From Ignelater luminosus (lineage: Eukaryota; Arthropoda; Insecta; Coleoptera; Elateridae), in assembly GCA_011009095.1 (NCBI GenBank), contig VTPC01089649.1, positions 250,514 to 314,513 on the forward strand: DNA of 64,000 bases. Direction: 5' to 3'. Positions within the stretch are counted from its first letter, which is position 1, and the number at the start of each line of letters is the position of its first letter. The position numbers were made by a program, and so were the translations under genes. Below the pieces are notes generated by a model. The model worked only from the letters and a program-made list of their open reading frames with translations. It ran no database searches and was not told the origin of the DNA. This document shows positions 49,681-62,922 of the stretch, one piece after another.

Positions 49681-50100
49681 AGGTGTGTAAATAAAGTAAT
49701 GAGACTTTTATTCAATTGCAATTACAATCCGTATTGTCTCCTTCAAAGTATAATTGCCTTGGGAAGCCACACAGCGATGGAGACGATTTTTCCACTTTTC
49801 ATTGCAGTGCTGAAACTCGGATACTGAAATTGGCTTTAGCTGATCGGTTACGGCAGTTTTAATGTCTTCTAGTGTTCTAAAATGACGTTCCTTCGAAGTG
49901 ATTTTTCAATCTTGAGAAGAGAAGAAAGTTTTCGACTTGCTCATTCTTGCTTTTTTTGGCCTTGGTGAGCTTGAAGTGTGCCATTCAAGGCATCCAATCC
50001 ATTGGTCAAAACCTCATGAACACTGGCGTGAGTTAAATTCAACCGTTTTCCGATCATTCTTGCTTTGCAAAATTTTCTGGCGCACAGTGATCAAGTTTGA
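49681..50100 (-). mobile_element. Mariner transposase remnant, SPRPKKAR-type
   Basis: The minus strand near 50075-50030 reads MIGKRLNLTHASVHEVLTNG, an HTH segment. It is followed closely by HTSSSPRPKKARMSKSKT (another frame, about 50000-49950), then by RHFRTLEDIKTAVTDQLKPI and KWKNRLHRCVASQGNYTL, ending at a stop at 49708. The catalytic D-D-D region has been lost between SKT and RHF. The right side reads GTGTGTAAATAAAGTAATGA, mariner-like terminal sequence near 49682. It is a dead, internally deleted copy from a different mariner subfamily than the one at 62.9 kb. Confidence 0.75.
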
Positions 50101-53100
50101 AACAAAAACAGTTAACGAAAAAAATTCTTACGGACAACCAAATTGACCCACCTTCTCTCTAAACCGGTAATCCTTATTGTTGCCACATCGAACGCTTCGT
50201 TGCCAGTCCCGTTAGTTTATTTACACATTGTTTTCCAATATAATTCCTATTACGCATGATTGCCAACGCTTTACCCAGCTTCGAAAGCGCCCAGCAAACT
50301 TACTTTTTAAATTTTTTTTAAACCATTGGAAAATAGCACGTAGATCTGAATGAAAAAGATTTGAAAACGACCAACACTCAGAAGCCGCTTGGTAGAACTT
50401 TAAGTATATAGAATATGACAAATCAAACAATGCTAGTTTTGAAGAATTCCATAGGAAAACGAAAAGTCTGTTTTGGTTTTTGAAGTGAAAGATGCTTGAG
50501 AAGCATCATTTCGAGACTGTTTCTTCCCTTCCTCAAACGTATCGTGTACTCACTTGGGTTAACTTCAAACCTGTTTGTTCTACAGAAAAATCGATTTGTA
50601 AGCATACTAAAAGGCCGAATGCATTTCGTAAGTATGAAACAAGCATTTATACAATACAGTGGTAGAAATAAAGTTTGGGATAATAACAACGTTCAATTCT
50701 CTAACTTTTACAATTCTAAACTTGACTTTTTTTTCTTATAGACTATCAGCTACAACGACGCACAAACATCGACATAGATTTATCTAAACGGTCTTGAGAT
50801 AAAGACTGTTTTCTTTTTATCATAGAACCTTTTTTTTTTGGAAGCTCAGGACTACATAGTTCATTTTCTCTTGTGTTTTTCAAAACAAAAAAATCGTTAG
50901 CCATGTAACCAGACCCAATGTGAATCTATGCACAGCTCTGTAATACTGAAGGTTTCATTTTGTTACAAACTCATGGTTATAAAAATCATTTCTATAAAAA
51001 GTTGGAATGAGTATTGTAGAAAAAGTTTCTGAATGTATTAAAAAAAATTTTTTTCGGGATTTTCGAATGAATAGAGAAATTTATTTCATATTAGTGGTTT
51101 GCAAAAAATAAATGATTTACCTATCTTGGGAGATAACATATGGTAGACAAACAGAAGTTTAACGTACGATATACGCGAAGTTTTTTATGTATTTGTTTGC
51201 AAGCGATGCAGAAAAAACGATTACAAATGATGGTACTCTCTACATAAGTGGAAAATTAAGTGTTCTTAATAGTTGTGTTATGTTCTCATCTTTTTTAAGG
51301 TCATTTTTTTTATAAAACCGTTCTTGCAATTAGAGCCTTGAACTGCAACTAATTTATTTATATTTAAAGTTTCCTATTGCTAAAATTCTAGGTAATTATA
51401 ATATTTTGCAGTTTCTATATATATACAGCAGTTTGTTAATTATGAATTCCCCAATTGCAACGTAATATTGGAAACTGCATTTCAATGCATATATTACGCG
51501 TTGCAATTGTTTCATGAACTATTCACCTTTTATAATAAACTCGAAACTAAATTTGTAAAAACAATCATTGAAAATAGTATCAAAATCAGAAACCAGAAAT
51601 GTTCTCTTTGTTTTATTTATTTATTTATTTTTCGATACATCAAAACCGAAAAGTCCCGATGTTTATATTTTAGAATTCACATTCAATTTGGAGTCCGATG
51701 GTCTAATTTTATTCATCGATCTAGTCAGCCAGAAGGGAACAAGAAAATTGTTTTGGTATGTCGCTTTCGTTATTACCTTTATTATACCAGTAGCGGCAGT
51801 GAAATACGTCAAATTTGAAAAGCAATATCTTATAACGTCAAAGGGTAGGAAGAATTTTTGTTTTCATAGCCGACTCAACTTTTTAGTCTCTTTTGCAAAT
51901 AATTCTGTAATGAATAGTAGTGGGGTAGTTTTGTTTGACTTTTTTGTTAGAATTTAAAAATTTTTCAAGGGTAAAACGTGTAGGCGAAAATATTCCATTA
52001 AAAAATACAAAAAATTGAACAATCGAGTTGAAAAATTCAGTTTGGAAAAGCAAAACGAAAATTTTATTAGAATAATTTCCTTGAAAATTCTATTGATTAG
52101 TAAGTATTATCACTGAATATACTTGAATTGAGTCAGTTTATTATTCTAAAAATTACCATATCAAAAAGTTGACGTAACTGTGGTCGCTACAAATCATCCT
52201 GGTATATTTATGTTCGATTAAAACTTCCTCTAGTATATAATCTGTATCAAAACAAAAGTTACTCATTTCCGATATAATTGCACGCATATTTAGTCATCGT
52301 TGGTTAATATCGAAGATATCCCGCTAAAAAGAATTTCCTGTTATCCAGCTATTCATTGAATCAATATTTTACTTTCGTTAACAACGGGACTCTTGCTCTT
52401 CAACAGAAAATTGCAGGACGTATGATTCAGTATCGAATATTTTGTTATTCGTTCTTATTATTTATTATATAACAAACAAATAATAAAGTACCGTTTTAAT
52501 AAGAATAATTTAATTAGTTATAACTGATTGATTTCTCTTTACATATCATTCAATTGTGATTTATTTTACACCTACTGCTACATTTTAATTTAATGGGGTC
52601 AATCATTATTAAAATCGATTTATATTCACAAATTTTATTTAAATTTGAGATAATAAATGACTTGCTAAACAACAAATTTCAGCAGTTACATCTCTGCGGC
52701 AGTAAAAAAAACTTATTAGCGAATGAGAAAAAAAAGGCCCAACTTATTTTGTTTGTTCTTCTTTCTTTTGGCATTTAGCAAATCGTCTAGAAGAGTATTT
52801 TCTCCCAACAAAAACTACAATAACAATTTCATTATTTTTGTAAAAAATATTCTAAAGTCCCGCAATCTACAACGTTATAGATAAATGAATTAGTTTTTTG
52901 TTAAAGACATACACCTACGAACTCTTTCAAACAGAGACGCAATTATTTTGCTCTACCGAGAGCAATAATACATAAATCGCTCAGTTATGTAATTTCTCAT
53001 ATAATGTGTAATATGGTAATCTTATAAAATATCTTAGACTTTCAATGGATTGATTAGAAAGTTTTTCACTATTTTCTACATTTTTCTATTCGATTTGAGT

Positions 53101-53167
53101 AATTCCAAGCTATTGACTCAACTTGATACGAAACTTTACAAGAAACGCTATGTACAGGAGTAACGTA
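50101..53167. other. Gene-poor AT-rich stretch
   Basis: Open frames such as those near 50.4-50.7 and 51.5-51.95 kb overlap on both strands, have AT-driven composition and match no family. I see nothing else. Confidence 0.35.
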
Positions 53168-53232
53168 ATCAGGGTTCCCAGTGACCTGGAAAACCTGGAA
53201 ATGTCAGGCAAAATGAGCATAGGTCAGGGAGA
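53168..53232. repeat. Transposon-like terminus with CCTGGAAA repeats
   Basis: GGGTTCCCAGTGACCTGGAA then AACCTGGAAATGTCAGG resembles the ends of a dispersed DNA transposon group seen in many animals. Family assignment is uncertain (possibly hAT-like). The following 250 bases are GC-richer than the flanks and may belong to the same element. Confidence 0.4.
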
Positions 53233-54486
53233 AACTTCTAAGTTTCTAACCTAATAATGTATTTGATAACCACACCAGTACCAAATGGTGTGTTCTGGTG
53301 CACGGCGCATCTGCCTTAGATGATGCATCCGCATCAGCACATCTATTTGATACATGTATCGAAGATGGTTGCGCAATAATGCACAAACATGCAAGAACAC
53401 TTGGCTTTGTGCTTCTTTTTTCACTTTTAACTTTACATGCTATACAATCGCTCAGCTACTATCAAAAGAGCTCCCATACGTTTGAAAATTGAAAAAGTAG
53501 GGCGAATAGGGCTCACTATTAAATTGTATTAGGAATTCTATAGTTTCAAGTTTTTCTTATTTAAAATCATCGTTTATAGGAAAATACGGATCTTATTGTT
53601 TTTGGGGGAATCCCCCATACAAATATCCTTCAACGGTTCGATTTTAACATTTTTCTGAATATTCGTTATTTTCCCGTCTAAAAATCTTATTTGTATTTGA
53701 TAATTCTTTAGAAATTCTAATTTAAAAAAGTAAAATCTTAATCCTAGGCCTTGGATTTTCTCCGCAGTTTTAATTTGTATCATCTTAGTCGGTTCACATT
53801 TTAAAATTTGGCGGAAGAATTGGACTCTTCCTAGGGCGAGGTCCTTCCGTTTTGATCCGAGACAAAGGGTGGTGGTAAAAGAAGTCGTACGATCAACAGG
53901 TTGGTTGGTTCTTGGTTTTAAAATTTGTTTGGTATAATTCTACTGCTGAATGTGGAATTTCTAATGGAATATGGTACTTCCTTCGAATAATTGTGTTAGT
54001 GGCTTTTGAAGTAATTAGTGCAGCGAATTTTGGAATTTCGTGGTTACTAAAATTTACCTCTAATGGTAAATATTAAATTGGGCCGTCTGGCATTGTTTCT
54101 TGAACTATGGTTAAGAAAGAATATCGTCGTTCAAGTGTTAAGCTGGATTTGGTATTGCGAGAATTAAGAAGTTATCAGCGTAATCATTTCTACAATTTGT
54201 TGAGCTGAAATTTTGCATAAGGTAATATGGTGCAATATGTTGAAATCGCTACCGAAGATTCCATTGGAGTAACCACTTTTGATCATTGGGATCAGTGGTG
54301 AGTTTGTCTTAAGAAAAGCATAAAGTTGATTGCTTGATGTTTTGATTTAAATAATTTGGTTTTTTGGTTTCTGCAATACAATAAAGCATAATTTGAGTTC
54401 TATGTTGTTGTTTTTGTGTTTTACTGATAAATCATAAATCTGCCTGGGAATTTATGTTTTCTTCCCTTTATTATAAACAAAAAACA

Positions 54487-54504
54487 TTGGCGCCCAATAA
54501 CTTT
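54487..54504 (+). other. Primer-binding-site-like sequence of a possible LTR-element fossil
   Basis: TTGGCGCCCAATAAC follows an ACA trinucleotide, as at the junction of an LTR and its primer-binding site in Gypsy-type elements. A polyadenylation-like AATAAAG lies about 100 bases before it. No coding part and no second LTR were seen, so this is only a possible fossil. The stretch 53233-54486 holds nothing else I can name. Confidence 0.25.
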
Positions 54505-54893
54505 GGTTTAATTGACGTTAGTGATATTTGATTGAACAAGACTATTCGGCAGATTTATTGTTTATCCCCTTATGTGAATATCCAACTCTGACTTAAAGCT
54601 GATTGACACCTGCAGCCCAAACGAGATGAGTCTCTTTTAAGCCGGATTGTGTTTCTGATGAGCAAGTTTGTTATTTGAGTAAGTAACCTTTTTAAAGTAA
54701 AATAATCGGGGTTAAAAAGGTTTGTTACAGGTTATGTTTCTGATCATTTCGTTTTTGCTCTTTTTACTCCAATACGCAAGCCAAATGTGTTTTATGTTGA
54801 AGTGCAAGAATTTTATTGTGATGTAAAGAATTGTTTTTAAGTGTTGAGAACGAGATAATATTTAATTTGACAACACGCAATACATTTCAGACA

Positions 54894-54960
54894 GGGTCGG
54901 CTTAAGATGTTAGGCGCCTTGGACACAGCCTAAAGGCGTTAAGGCGCTTCAAAGTAATGT
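54894..54960. repeat. Transposon-like terminus
   Basis: CAGGGTCGGCTTAAGATGTT then AGGCGCCTTGG, with a partial inverted echo (AAGGCGTTAAGGCGCTT), looks like the end of a dispersed DNA transposon. No partner end found. Confidence 0.35.
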
Positions 54961-57900
54961 AATTGTCTAGATTTTGACTGTGGCTCTCAATTTATAATTA
55001 TTTTGAATAATTAATAATATCGCTAATAATATCAATTGATAACAAAACTGTGAACCACTGAGAACCAAAAAAAGTCTTGCTTCTTAGTAATGTTCAAAAG
55101 CACTCTGTGTTCAATTATTCTACCCCATATATATTTTAGACAAAACCTTCAAACCAGAAGTCAGATTTGTTTGGTTAGGATTTGAGATCTTTCCAATTTT
55201 TGATCGTCTCGTTGATAACTTTAAAATTATCTATTACCGTAATTATTCTTATGTCAAAATCAACTTCAATTATTTGTATTTGATGGCACTCGGTTTTATA
55301 TCCACCAAACATAATTCCTTACCCGAACACGCAAAATGTAGACAACCTAAAAGGGCAAATTGAAGAAATCTTGTAAAACTTGAAAATTGAGGTTACATGT
55401 CATACAGTATCTAAGTGAATTGTCTTAATTACGCCTAGCAAGATGATCTATATTGTTAATTTAGCATTTCTGGAAGAAATCTACATTTAAGATAAAATTA
55501 TAAAATTTTACAGAATATAATCACAGTAAACAAGTTAAAAAAATATTTATCCGTAATTCTTCCCGAAGCGTTCTTGTTTTTGAAGTTGTTTACCATGTCA
55601 TCGACAAAGCTTGAAAGACTTTGAAAAATATGCTCTTATCATATATTACAAACAAAAGTTCAAAGAAAAATCATTTCCAAGATACCTGACTTAATTTAGT
55701 TACTAATTGACCATTTTCTCAGTAGAAAGAACAGGCTCCGTATTTCAGATGTAAACATGTTGTTCGATGTTAATTTTTAATGTTGCCCTCCGGTAATAAA
55801 AGGTCACGAGCCGCTTCAGAACGAGCTTTTCAAATCGACTCAAAAACTCAGTTTACCTTTTAAAATTCAAGAAGCAGGTGGTGATCGTAATTTAAGAAAA
55901 AAAAAGAAAGTGGGCGTCATTCGACTTGCTCGAATTTAATTTAATAACGATTATTATTTTTCTCGAAATTTCCTAGATGTTCTAAAATTATCCAATTTCA
56001 ATTTATTCATTTTTCTCCAATTAGCAATAATCTCGGGGGGATTAACTTTTATTTCAACTTTCAAATTAGGCGCTCTTAATATTCAAAGCTGTCAATATGT
56101 TAAGGGATTAAATTGAAATTGAAAAAGAAAACGTAGAAACTTGAAGATTTCTTCTAAAATAGTACTTCATGTATTGAAAAACAAAGTAGGTAGAAACAAA
56201 ACAACAAGAAAAGACGGCCGGGTGATGAGAGGAAACAATTTGCAACTTATCAAAAACTTGTATTGAATTTAAATTATTCTTTTACAACCTCCGTTCGGCT
56301 TTCATTTTACTTCTATGTTCTTTCATCCTTCTCAACTATATTCACACTTCTTTTATAGTAAATGTATGTATAACTTCCGCTAGAACTTGCTGAATTGTTA
56401 ATTTCGCAACCCCATCAAAGTGGTTTCTTGATTTGATTTCATGTAAGGTATGTAGGAAGTGCTTCGTGCATCACCTACTCGCACGAAATCTACGATGTCT
56501 ATTTACCCCCTTTCGTGCGTGAGCTGGTGGATTTATACATTTGCTTTGTAATAAAGCACTTCCTGTCGGTAAGGAACATGGCATCATCATTTTTTTTATT
56601 CACGCCCGTTTCATGTGGTTTCGAATTATCTTAATCTCGTTATAACTAAATTTTCTGAAAAGCAGGATGATTTTCCAAGGAAGATTTTGCTAATTCCAGT
56701 ATATCATCTTTGTAATTTTATATGAATATTTGAATATTACGATGATAATTACAATGGGAGGGAATCTATTACCACATTCTGAATATTGTAAGAGGATGGC
56801 TAGCTTTGAATATTAATACTTCATTTTAATGCGCAAGTACGCCACATATTTTGTGTTAATGTCCCTCAACAATGTTATTTTCATTGAAGAAAAAGGTAAT
56901 CTCTGTCGCTAACTGCGAAGTAGGTACGGCATACTCTCACGTCCTTTGCACGCTGCAACTGATATTTGACATTTTAGTTTTTCGGTTTTATTTGTTCATA
57001 TGTGTATCAGTTCCATGATACGTAAATTTTTACAGCAAGGTCAAGTTGCATTTTTTACTGTTATAGTTAATCTTTCAGTAGCATTTGCCAAGTACGCAAA
57101 ATTACTTTGTAGGATAAAATGACGTTGCTAATTCCAAATATTTTTTTAGTAAAAAAACAGTAGATAAAGTTTATTTGTTACATTTCCAGTAATTGCTTTA
57201 ATAAATAATGATTTAATGAATCACGTATGTCGTGGTCAAGAAGTCATTCATTTGTTGAAGTGCAGGTTTTTAGTTGAGACAAAATATGGTTCACAGGTCA
57301 AAGTGCTCATTATTGTGACCTAAAACTTATCTATCTTTTATGTTAATGATTTATGTACGTAAATTTCAATAATCGTAATTTATAATAGGCGAGCATTTTT
57401 ATTAGCTTTTAAATAAAGCGTTCTCTCTTTAAACTTATTGTAGGTAAATCACGCTTTTGTTTTATATAGTTAGTTTTATTATTAGCTATTATTCACCGCT
57501 AGAAACGTCTTACTTATTACTCAGTAATTTTTATATAAAGCGTACAGATGTTAAGCCGGTAGTCAATTTAGTTAAATGTTGTTGCTTGATGAATTTCAAT
57601 TAAATTACAACGCTTCATTCAAATGTTTAATTAATTCACTTATTTAGCGCGAAATTCAATTGAATAGATTAATTCTGTTACCAACAAATTGAAAATCGTT
57701 GGCTCTAAAACTCAAAAATTCCAACTTTTCCAACATTCTTAATAAATTGGTTTACCATCTAATGGTTTCTCTTTTATGGTGATGCGCCCAAGACGATTTT
57801 GGTTCGCATACTTCTTTTTCTACCTGGAACTTTCGTGTGTAGGCTAAGATCACTACTACTTCATCCTCATAATGACCTACTAACAAGTTACGTAGCAGCC

Positions 57901-60900
57901 GCGTGTTTATAGGTATGTTGAAGGCTGAGTTTTAAAGCTTTTGCGGACGAAAGAAAACATAAATTCTTCTGTAAAAAACCAAATATCATCTACTCATTAG
58001 GTAACGTTGTTGTTCCATCCAAGTTAATGTCTGTTATGCAAAATTTAGATTATGGTCGACATAATATGATGTAAACACCTCGTGCACACGGATTTATAAA
58101 TCTTCTAATATAACTGTACTTAAAACAAGAAGTTTCGTTTCCTGTGTCTAAACGCAGCGTGACACTTCATCATTCGTTTTTTACAAATTATGGAAATAGA
58201 TTTTTTTATAAAGGAATTCGACGGATTCTTTCGTTTTAAATTAAATGTTTGTAAACAACACTTAAAAAATATAAAGATAAGATTTTTAGATTCTTTCATC
58301 TTGAATTCTTATCTTTATCCAATTATTAATGTTGTACAAAATTTGCTTTTATTCGTATTTAAATAGCAACTTTGGCACTAAAAACGAGTATTTTAAAGTT
58401 CTTGGAAACAAAAAGCATGTTTATACAGTTAACGTCATTTTTAATTTTATGCAGTGAAATAATGGTTTGTTTCATTGACATTGAATGTAAACGATCTTAT
58501 TTCATAGTAAATGTAAATACCAACGTTTGTACGTGGAAGATTTCCGAGATTAGTATTGAATATAAAAATACTAATTATTCCTGATTTTATCATATCACAT
58601 TTCTATCATAGAAAGAGTGCCAGTGTTTATTAGGTGTTTTGCAAACAGTAGCGGTTACTCAAAAAGAGTCGTAGGGCAATGCATTTTTAAACTGTATTGA
58701 GACTTTAAAAAAATTTAAAATTAGATAGATTAGATTAATTTCGTTAATCCTCTTATACTGCCTACCTATAGAAAATCATTAGTGACAAATTTAGTACACC
58801 AAGATTAATAATAATTATTTCGTTATTTTATTAAGTGTGCTGTGCAAAGCAACGAATAAAATACGGTGTCGCCATCAAGAAAGGTTATTTTGCTTGTGTT
58901 AAATCAAATTTACTTCCGAGTTGAATTAAACCCCGAAGTGCATATTTTAGAAGTTATTTTTCATTTCTTGCAAACGTAAAAGTAATGGATGTCGTTCTTC
59001 TTTTGTAATTGAATAACTAATCTAATTGTGGCTATTCAAAAAAAGGGCTGCTAGGGGATTCTTTAAAAGCGAGAATGGACCAGAATTGTTTATAATAATG
59101 CAATAAAAATTGCTGAAAGGTTTTCTATAAATAAATCTACTAGTGAAGTGCCATTTCCTTTCATCACTTTATCAAGATAGTGTTTTCAATCAATAGTATC
59201 CAGTTTCCTAACAGATTGATAATTAAAAAACCTTTGTACCGCAAAAATTGAAACTAAGATATATGATTTCTTGCGAAGTCGACTGCTGTAAATACTATTC
59301 CATCTTGAATCGGAATGAGCGATTTTTTTAAGAAATCCACGACATACAGTGTGTCTCATGGAAGACGCTTTCACGAAACGCCTTGCATATCTCAATGATG
59401 ATCATCACATCTTTGTATTTTTCATGGTTTCTAACGGTTTTGTATTTTGGTGTTGCGCCCTGTGCCGATCTAAAGATAATCCCAAAATAACTCTTCTCTT
59501 TCAATCCAATCGATATCTACATCAGCAGTGGAATTGTGGAACCAACCAAGATCTGACATCACCATCTAACTAAAAGGTGGCGGATAAGGCGGATTTTCTT
59601 TTTTTGACTAAAAAGAAGTTTCGAGAGAGAGAGAGAGATCACTATTGAAGATTTGGAAAATAAAAAGAATTTCAACTATTAGAATTGTCTAGACTAGTAA
59701 CAAACATGTGGCTATGATAATTTAATAATATTAGTCATCAATGAGTAATAAAACACGATAAGTCTGCACTGTTTTTCTTTGGTTCACGAATTTTGCTCAG
59801 CTCTCATGAAATGATAGCAAAGAAGAAACAATGAATGAAAAACACGTATATGAAATTCTACGATGTAGGTTGGATTTTTGTTTTTATTCGCATATCGAAT
59901 TCTTGCTAATCACCGTAAAAACATTTTAAGAGACACATTAAGTTAATATTTGTTATGTAAAGGAAATTCCCGAACTTCAAGTACAACTTTATAAATTATC
60001 AAGGACAGTATGGGGATTTACTTAATTTCTATTGAAAAACTACAGTAAATACATATCATAACCGATAAGAACGAACAGTTAAATTTATTGAATTAATATA
60101 TCAATTTTTAAAATTATTGATATACCGCGTGTCTCACGAAAAATAGAACATATATACTTTTGTATCTGGTCTGCATTCTTTTGTTGACTTACTGTAGTAC
60201 AGTAGGTTAGGGCAACATGACACCACTGTAAGGTAAACCAAATTTTGTTTTTCTTAAAAACTTCTGTGAATTAAATATTAAAGCTTAGCGTCCAGGTAAC
60301 CATTTCGATGAGTTATTTGGGCTGTAAGGAGCTGTATTCAGAAACCAAGAGTAGAGACAATTAAGTTAATTGTTATCACATCTACGAAATATGATAATCG
60401 TAGAACTTTTTATTTTTTTAATTTTAAGGTTGCCGATTCTAGAGAAATACATTCAAGTTAAAAGATTTGTTTTACTTCAAGATTCTTCGGCTGCATCCCC
60501 GTATTTGGACCACCCTGTATATTGATAAAAACTTTCTAATAGTATACTATTTTTTTTTAAATCAGACTGCTAGATATATTTTAATTTTTACATTTAATAA
60601 AATTACTGCTAATCTCAATTTTGAGAGCGAATTTGTGGTAATGCCGTTTTGCTGCTATTGCATGCTGTATATACTATTGCAATATTTTTTTGTATATGTA
60701 TTATTTCTATTATAGTTTATGAATCCTATCGTAATAAAATTTTATAAACAATGCTTCATATCGTTTTTTTTAATATAAACTCAAACAATTCTTGTTCTAA
60801 ATGTTTTATTAGTTTTTAAACAATAAGACTGTTATAAAAGATTTTATTTATATCCGAAAAAACTGCTTATTTATATAGGTCTTAAAAGTTATAATTTCTA

Positions 60901-62922
60901 AAACCAGAGAATATGTTCAAGAAAAAGAAGGATAAAAATAACAAATTATAGTGTCTGATGATAAGCTTATAATTAGATTTTATGTAAATTTTAAAATTTT
61001 GTAAATAGAAGAACCGGTTTTTTATGTTTATTAATACATTGGTATTAATTTCATTTTATATAATAAAGGCAACTAGTTTTTTGAAACTTTATACACAAGA
61101 ACGTTTTTGCATTGTGTAATACATGCATATGTACGTAATTACAATTAATAAAGCTAAATGCATAAAATTTATGTATGGAATGTTTAGTTTAAAGGTTTGA
61201 ATTTTTCAACAAAAGCAGGTTTATATTCAATTGATTGAGCTGGAATCATAATCTGTTCTCTGAGTGGACACGCACAACGGCAGTATTTTCACACGAGATC
61301 TGGTAAAAGTTATAATAAGTTTATGACCAATCAAATATAGCAATAAAGACGCCTTAACTACAATATCGCAAGGAATTTTTAAAAATATTGCACATTCTTA
61401 TTACATTGCAGTATCGATATGATACAATAATGCCACTGTGACCATGGTTAAAAGAAAAATGGAAAAAGATATGAGTTGTGGTTGCGAGCAAAACAACAAA
61501 ACTACAGAAATGTAGCAAATTAGTTAAGTCTAGATGCAGTTTAGACAAAGACTAGATTTTATGAGATGATTAATGTTGCGTTACAATATATGACTAGAAT
61601 ACAAACTAATCAAAATTATAGTCGAGTTGGAGATTTTGCGATAGACAGAATGTTTTCTCTTTTTTTGTAAAAATAGTTGAAGAAGCTAAAATTTATTAAC
61701 AAAAATTGAATAATAAGTCATCGTTGTTTTTGACGTTCTTAATTATGAAAATATCTTTAAACCATGAGTTATTTAAGATCCGCCAATTCAGATTCTTTAC
61801 TCTACAGGGCGTTTGTAAGTACAAGCTACAGGGTACACATTACAACATGGGCATGTCATAAGAAATATTGTTTTTGGTTAAATTTTTGTTTTTTAGTATT
61901 ATAAGAACCATCTCTGTTTAAAAACACTCAGTACAATTATATTTCATATTCAAGTTTATTCAAGTAATAAAAAATTGACAAAGAAGAAGAAAATCTAAAT
62001 ATCCAACTGTACAAGGTGTCCTATCTCTGACGTTTTTCTAGTATATCTCGATCTCGAATTTTCTTTGGTAAAAACGAATCTTGTTGATCTCTTTTTGTTT
62101 TTGATTTATAAATGAAAATTAGATATTTTGCGTCTTACTATTTTAATTATGAGATAAAAATTTTTTCGAATCGTTACTGCAGAAAATTATTTTTCAACTA
62201 CTTGTGTTGTGCACTACGAGATCAAAGAAAACGCAAAATGAAAATTATTTACTGTCCCATATACACAGATATACATTAGGCGTAGAGTACAGTAATAGAG
62301 TAACGCTGAAGTGTAAGCAAGATAAAATTATGTATTCTTGTGATACAAGGCTTTTCATATGTCAGGATTCATAAAAGAAATAAAATTTGTACAAAATATT
62401 TTCTTTACATAAAGTTATTCTTTTATATTTCTATTCCCAAATATCAATTTTGTTTATAATTTAAATTGAATACAAAATAAATTGAAAAATAAGAAATATG
62501 TAGACGACAAGGGATTGTTCTATTTTATTAAAAACATATTCCTTAACAACCTGTAACCTTCAATTTATTCTATTAGTTTGTTTTTCTTCTTTGGTCTGGT
62601 ATTTCTTGATTCTCGTTATTCTTATTTATCATAACTATTTTGAGCTTACTCGAGTACAGCACTCCAAACGCAATGTTCACTGACTGCACTGCTTTGGTAT
62701 CATTATGATAAAATTTGATGCAATGCAACAACTGTTTTGACCATGATCTCAGATTTTGATTAGACTTTGGTTACTTATTTTTTATGGTCTAAGCTGCTGG
62801 AAAAATATCAGCTCATACAAAAATCATCCAATTTTCCACACTTGTTAAGTTAAAGTACTAGAAGACTCCGTACATATATGTTTGTTGACCCCAAAAAATA
62901 TTCTTAATTTGTCTTTTCGAAG
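54961..62922. other. Gene-poor AT-rich stretch
   Basis: No supported exon. It holds the nested palindrome at 56454-56564, a GA microsatellite near 59625-59638 and transposon-end-like CACCCTGTATA at 60511, with a possible degenerate partner at 60121. Weaker ends occur near 61804 and 62010. Nothing else recognised. Confidence 0.4.
56454..56564. repeat. Nested inverted repeat, 111 nt
   Basis: The outer arms AGGAAGTGCTT (56454-56464) and AAGCACTTCCT (56554-56564) are perfect complements. The inner arms CTCGCACGAAA (56478-56488) and TTTCGTGCGTGAG (56511-56523) pair with one bulge, and CACC/GGTG pairs lie between. The loop is about 22 nt. The island is GC-richer than its flanks. It could be a MITE, a structured RNA or a conserved regulatory element. 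Confidence 0.5.

Noticed and set aside
51468-51957. Two overlapping plus-strand frames of 116 and 129 codons
   Set aside because: Different frames over the same DNA, no motif and no convincing splice sites. Chance in AT-rich DNA.
53298-53492. 64-codon frame in a GC-richer patch (SALDDASASAHLFD)
   Set aside because: It follows a transposon-like terminus and matches no protein family I know. Most likely part of that repeat.
59349-59573. 74-codon frame following a GTGTGTCTCATGGAAGACGC-like sequence
   Set aside because: It resembles the edge of an unidentified repeat and has stops in all continuations. No family recognised.
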